Shown: piece after piece, positions 58,130 to 64,000 of the stretch
Layout of the letters: every line of letters starts with the position of its first letter
Numbering within the stretch: position 1 is the first letter of the stretch
Translations under genes and position numbers: made by a program
The notes under the pieces: generated by a model
Database searches by the model: none
What the model was told of the DNA's origin: nothing
The model's input: only the letters and a program-made list of their open reading frames with translations
Assembly: GCA_019054805.1 (NCBI GenBank)
Contig: JAHQIY010000015.1
Coordinates: 1,124,001-1,188,000, forward strand
DNA: 64,000 nucleotides
Reading direction: 5' to 3'
Source of the DNA: Brachionus manjavacas
Taxonomy: Eukaryota > Rotifera > Eurotatoria > Ploima > Brachionidae

Positions 58130-58900
58130 TTATTGATTAAAAATAACGAGTATATCTTTATTAGTGGCTATATCTTTGGCTGATAGCCCGTCCGAGTCTT
58201 GAATAGTGACATCAATTTTGCTCCCATTAAGTAAGATCTTGACTATTTCTGCATGTTCGCAAGAAACTGCGTAATGTAGACAAGTTTGACCATCAGCATC
58301 TTGGAGATTTACATCAGCTTGTTGTTCTAACAAAAATTTGACCATGTCTGCAAGACCTCTGTCACATGCCCACATTATGAGGCTCATACCATTTTCATCT
58401 GTTTTGTTTAAATTTTCCGAGTTGATCAATTTTTTTAATTGATCAATATTTCCAGATTTACAAACATCAAAACAATCGAAATTATTGACAACTTCTTCGT
58501 TTTGACCCATGGTACTGCATCGAATTCCAAATGTTCCTTTTTTATCCGCTTCATTTGAACTGGTGCATGTATCTTTCCAATGAGGCAAAATTTCATCCAA
58601 TTTGTGAATATATTCCTTTTTGCATTGTTCCTTAGAGATTGAACCTCCCAATAATTTCCAAGAGTCCCATTTTTTTTTAGCCTCAAAGTTAAACAAACCA
58701 GATGGACGATCACAATTACAGGGTCCTTCTGTAATATATTTGAACCTGGAATAAAGATAAAGCAAATTTTCTTGACTTATTTGGCTGGCGTTGTTTCGCA
58801 CACACAAAGTTCCATGTTCATATAGCTCATCTAATGGGCTTTTTACAGCTTGGTCTTCTGTAATAAATAAATCATCATCTTCATTTCGATTTAAACTCAT
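58130..58900 (-). CDS. ACBD6: Acyl-CoA-binding domain protein 6, ankyrin repeats
   Basis: Binds long-chain acyl-CoA and stimulates N-myristoyltransferase. Intronless, 256 residues (human 282). The acyl-CoA-binding domain covers about residues 22-110: NLLYLYSRFKYITEGPCN, FNFEAKKKWDSWKLLGG, KEYIHKLDEILPHW. Ankyrin repeats fill about 160-250: GMSLIMWACDRGLADMVKFL, QADVNLQDADGQTCLHYA, CEHAEIVKILL. The order and linker length fit ACBD6 rather than other ACBD members. First gene of a tight three-gene minus-strand set with UQCC2 and ASNSD1. Confidence 0.93.
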   Translation of the reverse strand: MSLNRNEDDDLFITEDQAVKSPLDELYEHGTLCVRNNASQISQENLLYLYSRFKYITEGPCNCDRPSGLFNFEAKKKWDSWKLLGGSISKEQCKKEYIHKLDEILPHWKDTCTSSNEADKKGTFGIRCSTMGQNEEVVNNFDCFDVCKSGNIDQLKKLINSENLNKTDENGMSLIMWACDRGLADMVKFLLEQQADVNLQDADGQTCLHYAVSCEHAEIVKILLNGSKIDVTIQDSDGLSAKDIATNKDILVIFNQ

Positions 58901-60749
58901 TATCTCTTTTTGCCAAAATATGTAAATTTAAATAAATATTTTTAATTTTGCTATTTATTAAAAATTGATCAAGTGAAACCACCATTCATTTTTAAGTATT
59001 TAAAAAATATAAAGAAAAATAATCAGAGCTTGATTCATTCATTTAAATTAAGTTAAAAAACATGTCTTTTTAACTAAGTTTTTTTAACCTGAAGAATAAA
59101 TATAAGATTAAAAAACTAACAAAAAAAAGAATATAAATAATATAGATATTCGATAGTTTTTTTAACTTTATTAATAATTTGATTTATAAAATATAAACGG
59201 GTTTAATAATTTTATGCCCTAAAAATTTTGGGTCTTTCGAAGGGGTAAAATAGGAGACAGAAATTGTTTACATATTTTATTTAACATTTAACATATTTTT
59301 ACTAAACCATAGCGAAACTACATACAGTCTCGCTCCTAAATTTGGTCACTTATTTTTAACTATGGTCACGTAATAAGTGTATTGGTCACATATCACCCCT
59401 TCGAAAATTAATTAACCAGTCTTGTTCACATATTTTAGATTAGGAGTACCGGTCACCTATCAGTATAGATCCAAAATATTGTATGAACGAAACACAAATA
59501 TCCATTCAAGAAATTTTGAGATATTTTTATTCAATTTAAATTAAGGATTCTAACAACTAGCTTTAGAAAAAATTACCCCAAGTTCTAGTCTGATCTTAAA
59601 GCTTATACCAAAGTCAACAGAGTACTTACTGATAATCATTTTTTTTAATTTATTTAAACCCAAGACTTTAACGGCAAAACGCAAATAATTTTGCATTTTC
59701 ATATTTTTATTTTGGATTTTCATTTATTTTTTTAATTAATTTTTTAAATTTTTATTATTTATTAAATTAATTAAATTGTAGAGAACAGAGAGCAGCCAAC
59801 TATTTTGCACATTTTGTACCTAGAATAAATTTTCTGATGTTAATGTTAGAAAAAATATAACATTAATAATATTTAAATTAATTATTGATTTGATTTACAA
59901 AAACAAAGAAAATAAAGATTTTATATTTGGAAAAAAAGTTGCACCATGTTTAATTTTTTTTTAATTATTCTAATATATTTACTTTTAATTTTTCCAAAAA
60001 GGAAGAATTTTAGTTCAATTTGTTTTTGGAATTCACAAAGCTAAAATTATAAAATTTAAAAAATATGAAAATTTAAAATTATTAACACTTTGCCGACTTA
60101 CTTTTTAAATTGTAACTTAGAAGCAAGTCTGGTTTATAATGCTTTCGAGAATTTAATAATATAATTAAAAGCTTGTGAAATAAATTTAAATAAGAATGTG
60201 ATTTCTAAAAAAATTTAAGATATCAAAATTAATTTTTAAATTAGAAATTTTTGAACTTTGATTTTTGACATAAGAAACCAGTATTAAATCTAATTTTAGT
60301 ACTTTAAATTTTCAACTAGAAAAATTTCTAAATCTCCTTGACTTTCATTATTAAAAATAAGAGAATTAGAACAAAAAAGCAAACATTTAGATAAATATTT
60401 TTTATTAAATTTAGTTTGTTAATTACTTTAATTGATTAATTAATTTAATAAGTATGCTTAGTAACAAGCATACTTTTTTTGCTTTTAAATAAGTTTAAAA
60501 ATTGATTAAATGACACTTTATTACGATAAAAATTCAATAATTTTTTTATTTTGATTTGAAAACATAACTTGATTCATTTAATAAATTCGCTTGTGAGATA
60601 TTTGTCTTGTTAGATAATTCTTTTTAATCTGAAAATGATTTGAACATTACTTTTTAATAAATAAAAAATTATTAATCCTTGATTAAATAATTGAAAACAT
60701 AAAACAAATAATTTAAATTGACTTTTATAATGTTTATAATTTTCAAGAC
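58901..60749. other. Intergenic region with TGGTCAC array
   Basis: 1.85 kb. It carries the repeat at 59235-59456 (listed separately). The remaining sequence is AT-rich without coding frames. Confidence 0.5.
59235..59456. repeat. 20-bp-phased TGGTCAC array with inverted TTTCGAAGGGGT arms
   Basis: TGGTCAC occurs at 59343, 59363 and 59383, exactly 20 bp apart. TGTTCAC falls at 59423, two further periods on, and CGGTCAC at 59450. A 12-bp inverted pair, TTTCGAAGGGGT (59235-59246) and ACCCCTTCGAAA (59395-59406), brackets the first copies. A small non-autonomous element or a regulatory array are both possible. Confidence 0.6.
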
Positions 60750-61670
60750 TTAATCTAATTTTTTGAGATCATTAATACTAAATGCATAAACAGTACGTTC
60801 ATCATAGACTCCCGGGACAAACATAAAAGCAGACCATCTATAAATATTACTCAATAAGCTTTCATATTTGGCGCATGCCAAACCGGCTTCGGTATTAAAA
60901 TCCGATACCTGAAAAGTGACTCTCCGGTAACCGAGTGTTCTGAATATGTTCATGGATGCCTTTTTGATAAAATAGCGAGCTACTCTCCGCCGTCTATAGT
61001 CTTTATTGACACAAATTTCTTTAATACAAACAGTTTCCAATTCATCCTTTTGCTTGCCATAGACCAAAAATGCGACCAATTTTTTATTTTTTTCATTTAT
61101 TTTGCTCTCAAAATCGGATAGATCCGAATCCAGATCCGAAATGTCAATGTCTTCTAAATCGATTTCTTCAATTGACTTTTCTTCCTTTAAAAAAGCTACT
61201 AGGACACCTTGATTGATGCGCCTTGACTCTTCAGATTTGAATTTGTAATAAATGGTCTCAGTTTGGTTCAAAAGTTCTATTTCGTTGATGTTGTAGTTTC
61301 GATTAGATTTTTTGTATTTGTTCACTCTCCAGATCAAATAGATGGTCACTAATAAAGGCGGTAGACATATACCGAACATTTTTGAGCCAAATAGAGTCAA
61401 ACTTATGGCCAATATTAATCCAGTGATGGCATAGGTGAACCAACAGCGAAATACTGCTTTGTACACATTGATGAAATAATCGCGCCGAAAATCAGATACT
61501 ATTCTTATGATGTCATATTTATCATCATATTTGAAATCACGTATGCTCAGTTGGTTTTCTTTGATTTTCTCTTGGAACACTTTGTTTTCCAATTTTGGTT
61601 TGGGGAGGGTTTTTTTTATCTCCTTATTTTTGTTGATTAGATTTTTTACTTTTTGCTGGTGAACGTCCAT
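60750..61670 (-). CDS. Membrane-anchored GNAT acetyltransferase (NAT8/NAT14-like)
   Basis: A 306-residue intronless protein. After a Lys-rich N-terminus comes LSIRDFKYDDKYDI, the first GNAT strand/helix, then two hydrophobic segments at about 77-95 and 98-115 inserted inside the GNAT fold, as in NAT8-family ER enzymes. The acetyl-CoA loop is at about 223-237 (KDYRRRRVARYFIKKA, the R/QxxGxG/A equivalent, with Val-Ala in place of Gly residues). An acidic run (SIEEIDLEDIDISDLDSD) lies at about 166-183. The substrate cannot be told from sequence. It is co-directional with EMC4, 231 bp upstream. Confidence 0.7.
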   Translation of the reverse strand: MDVHQQKVKNLINKNKEIKKTLPKPKLENKVFQEKIKENQLSIRDFKYDDKYDIIRIVSDFRRDYFINVYKAVFRCWFTYAITGLILAISLTLFGSKMFGICLPPLLVTIYLIWRVNKYKKSNRNYNINEIELLNQTETIYYKFKSEESRRINQGVLVAFLKEEKSIEEIDLEDIDISDLDSDLSDFESKINEKNKKLVAFLVYGKQKDELETVCIKEICVNKDYRRRRVARYFIKKASMNIFRTLGYRRVTFQVSDFNTEAGLACAKYESLLSNIYRWSAFMFVPGVYDERTVYAFSINDLKKLD

Positions 61671-61901
61671 TTTCAGCTTTTCGATTAATAATAGCTACAT
61701 TCTTCTAAAATAACTTATTTTGCCTAATTATAAAATTTATAATCCGATTTAAATTTATTTTTATTCGAAGAAATATTTCATGAATTATAATTTTTTAGAA
61801 GACAAGTTCAAACACACCAAACCAAATTGATTTATTTAAATAATTAAAACTTTATTAATAATAAAAAAAGAACGTTCAAGTAAAAGAGAAAATAATGAAT
61901 T

Positions 61902-62453
61902 TTAATTAAGAGAAAATCCTCCAAAAGAGTATTCCAGTCTTTCCTGAGGGTTGGCAAAAGCCAGCCAGTCGGATGCATAAGTTGGCAAAAGTCCCATTGA
62001 GTGACACTTGTACAACGCTATCGCCAAGTTGACCAAATTCCCCAACAGATAAACTAATTTTTGTAAAATTGAGTTTTGTCCGCTCTCGATAGTTTCAAAG
62101 GCCTTGGACATGGCAAACATAGACTGAAAGGGCCGGAAAAGTAGCATGCCGACAAACATGATGGGAAAAAGGGCTATTGAGTTTCCCGCCATCCAACTTA
62201 TCATTATGTTCATAGGCACTTGCTTTATGGGTCCCGTGGCAATATCCCATGATCTCATACCAATTAGTCTGTTTCCTTCTTCCGGATTTGAGGTGTCAGC
62301 CAAAGTTTTGTCGGTAAAGCCGACAGGCTGAATGTTCTCTATTTGATGGGCTACGGAAAATTTTTCCGGCTTTCGATTTAGGTCTATGAACCACTTTCGC
62401 TGTTTAAAAGACTTTGCGGCAGATAAATTTTGACTGCTTGTGACTGAATTCAT
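61902..62453 (-). CDS. EMC4: ER membrane protein complex subunit 4
   Basis: Subunit of the EMC insertase that places tail-anchored and multipass proteins in the ER membrane. Intronless, 183 residues, the family's usual length. Landmarks are RKWFIDLNRKPE, PVGFTDKTLADTS, WDIATGPIKQVPMNIMISW, MAGNSIALFPIMFVGMLLFR at about 88-107, a second hydrophobic segment at about 130-149 (QKLVYLLGNLVNLAIALYKC), and SMGLLPTYASDWLAF before the C-terminus. This is a strong, ungapped family match by recall. Confidence 0.95.
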   Translation of the reverse strand: MNSVTSSQNLSAAKSFKQRKWFIDLNRKPEKFSVAHQIENIQPVGFTDKTLADTSNPEEGNRLIGMRSWDIATGPIKQVPMNIMISWMAGNSIALFPIMFVGMLLFRPFQSMFAMSKAFETIESGQNSILQKLVYLLGNLVNLAIALYKCHSMGLLPTYASDWLAFANPQERLEYSFGGFSLN

Positions 62454-63123
62454 TTTTTAAATTAAAAATTATAAAAATTAATTTTTTTTCTTCTAATTAT
62501 TTCTGTGCTTGAGCAAAAAGCCTTCTCATACAAAATAAATTTAACTTTTGTTTTAAATTAAGATTTAAAATCTAATTAAAATCTAACATTTTTTTTTATT
62601 TTAAAACAAAAAATTATTTCTATTCTAAATTAAATGAAAATTTCATGCTCAAATAAAATAGTATTATTTGACATGTTTTACCTTGAAAAGCTGATTATCA
62701 AAAAATTAAATTCAAATTAAGAAAAAAGTTTCAAAATTTAAATCAATTGCTAGAGCAAAATAATTTGCATATTTTAAATATAATAAAAAAATCTTCAAAA
62801 AAAGCGATTTAAGTTTTCAGTATTTTAAAATGTCATTTAAGACGAATTGGATTTTTAATTTAAGGCAAAACGAGAGAAAAATAAGCAAAAATTTTAGACG
62901 TGATTGCTACCAGGGCGAAACACTTCCAGACAATTTCATACTTTTTGTAAAAAAATTTCTTCTTTAAATCCACAAAATTCTCAAATAAAATCGATGACAA
63001 AATTTTTTAAATTAATCAAATAAATTGTTTAAATTTTATTTAAGAGTGCACGGAGTTAAAATTCCGTTTCTAAAATCATAAAAGTTCACTTATTTGAAGA
63101 TATTTTAAGAGTTTTAAATAAAC
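62454..63123. promoter_or_regulatory. Divergent spacer EMC4 / CXC-domain gene
   Basis: 670 bp between divergent starts, holding both promoters. AT-rich. No motif was recognised. Confidence 0.35.
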
Positions 63124-64000
63124 ATGCAGTCTACTTGTGGTTTACATTCGGAAAAAGAGACTCCAATTGGCTTTGTGACAATTGAGCATGAAAATTTAAA
63201 ACTCCGTGAAGAAAACAGGAAACTAAAAGAAGAAAATGAACGATTAAAGGAAAATTTAAAAAATGTGATATTCCATAGCGACGAATTGAGCAAATTGTTG
63301 AAAAATTTAAGCTTGGAATCAGAAAATCGAGCTTGCTCTAGAATGGACCAGTCAATGATGCTTAGTGGCAAAAAGAACCCATATGAAGAATATGAAAATC
63401 GGCCAGCTAAGAGTCGTCTTACCATGAACCACGAATGGGACTGGGAAAATAAACCCATAAAACCAACTTCAATTTTAGTCAATCAATCGAGCATTGATAA
63501 TCAAAGAAGGAGATCTAAATCGGTGTGTTTCGGAGAAAGAAATCTAATCCACGAACTAATTGAGATGGAAAATAATCGCTCAACTAATGAGCCTGATAAT
63601 AAAATAGAAGTTAAAAATGAAGAAAAACAAACTAACAAAAGACCGGACTCGAGTGAAGAGGAAAACTTGCCGAAAGAAAAACCATCCAAAAGAGTGAAAT
63701 CAAAAAAAATAGCTTCAAAACCAGCTGTCAACAAAGTTGTTTCGAAAATTACCATTCAGCCTCGTAAATACAACTTGGATACATCTAGTGAATCCAACCA
63801 AAACGATTCCAAAACTGAAATACAAAATGAAAAGCCAGGTATCATTAGAGAAGAAAAAATATATTTTTATAAATATTTTTTTGTGTAGTAGCTTTGCCAG
63901 GCAATAAATGCAACTGCAATGGTGACTGCTTGACAAATCGTTGTAGCTGTAAAAAATCCTTGACTGGCTGCAGTTCAAGATGTCACAATGGCAATCCATG
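63124..64000 (+). CDS. Coiled-coil protein with CXC cysteine-rich domain (3' end off window)
   Basis: Exon 1 is 63124-63838 and exon 2 starts at 63889 after a GTATCA donor and a TTGTGTAG acceptor. At least 275 residues are visible. Residues about 22-62 form a leucine-rich coiled coil (LKLREENRKLKEENERLKEN). A long Ser/Lys/Glu-rich linker follows. Exon 2 opens a cysteine-rich CXC motif: NKCNCNGDCLTNRCSCKKSL then TGCSSRCHNGNP, cut by the window edge. CXC domains occur in KIF4 tails, MSL2 and tesmin-like DNA-binding proteins. There is no kinesin motor or RING here, so the family is open, but a chromatin role is plausible. Confidence 0.6.

Overview
The window is nuclear DNA of a small-genome metazoan. 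It is strongly AT-rich, uses the standard genetic code, and has GT-AG introns that are mostly 45-65 nt long. Most identified genes are conserved animal housekeeping genes, including the fused animal/fungal-type CAD enzyme. An IL-17-like cytokine, YTHDC1, TEX9 and two cathepsin C genes make it an animal rather than a fungus or protist. The low GC, tiny introns, many intronless genes and decayed non-LTR elements resemble a monogonont rotifer such as Brachionus, but that placement is inference. No bacterial, plasmid, CRISPR or rRNA features were seen, and no tRNA gene was recognised.

Layout, left to right. 0-9.3 kb, minus strand: 5' part of EDEM1, condensin subunit NCAPG, a long empty AT-rich stretch, and an F-box protein. 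9.6-16.2 kb: POLD3 (+) faces NUP42 (-), followed by YTHDC1 (-), whose 1.9-kb first intron holds a dead LINE fragment. 16.6-22.8 kb, plus strand: TELO2 (10 exons) and RBM17/SPF45 (7 exons). 22.8-26.6 kb: a repeat zone with a broken 5'-truncated LINE and an AT-hook pseudogene. 26.6-30.2 kb, plus strand: intronless POLR3F and TEX9. 31.4-34.9 kb: two head-to-head cathepsin C paralogues sharing a 273-bp promoter. 37-41.3 kb: an unknown protein (-), SETD3 (+) and an IL-17-like cytokine (-). 43.2-51.1 kb: CAD (-) in two large exons, with a GC-rich island. 53.6-54.9 kb: RCL1 (+). 56-58.9 kb, minus strand: ACBD6, UQCC2 and ASNSD1 packed 90 and 63 bp apart. 60.7-62.5 kb, minus strand: a membrane GNAT acetyltransferase and EMC4. 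63.1 kb to the edge: a coiled-coil/CXC-domain gene (+) that runs off the window.

Most genes are unrelated in function and appear joined only by shared promoters or compact spacing. The exceptions are the duplicated cathepsin C pair and the tightly packed ACBD6-UQCC2-ASNSD1 set, which looks operon-like. The most unusual non-coding structures are regularly spaced GTCA arrays near 52.6 and 59.35 kb, and a palindromic TCACATGA element between the two cathepsin C genes. All exon models were built by hand from splice signals, reading-frame continuity and remembered family sequences. No search was run.
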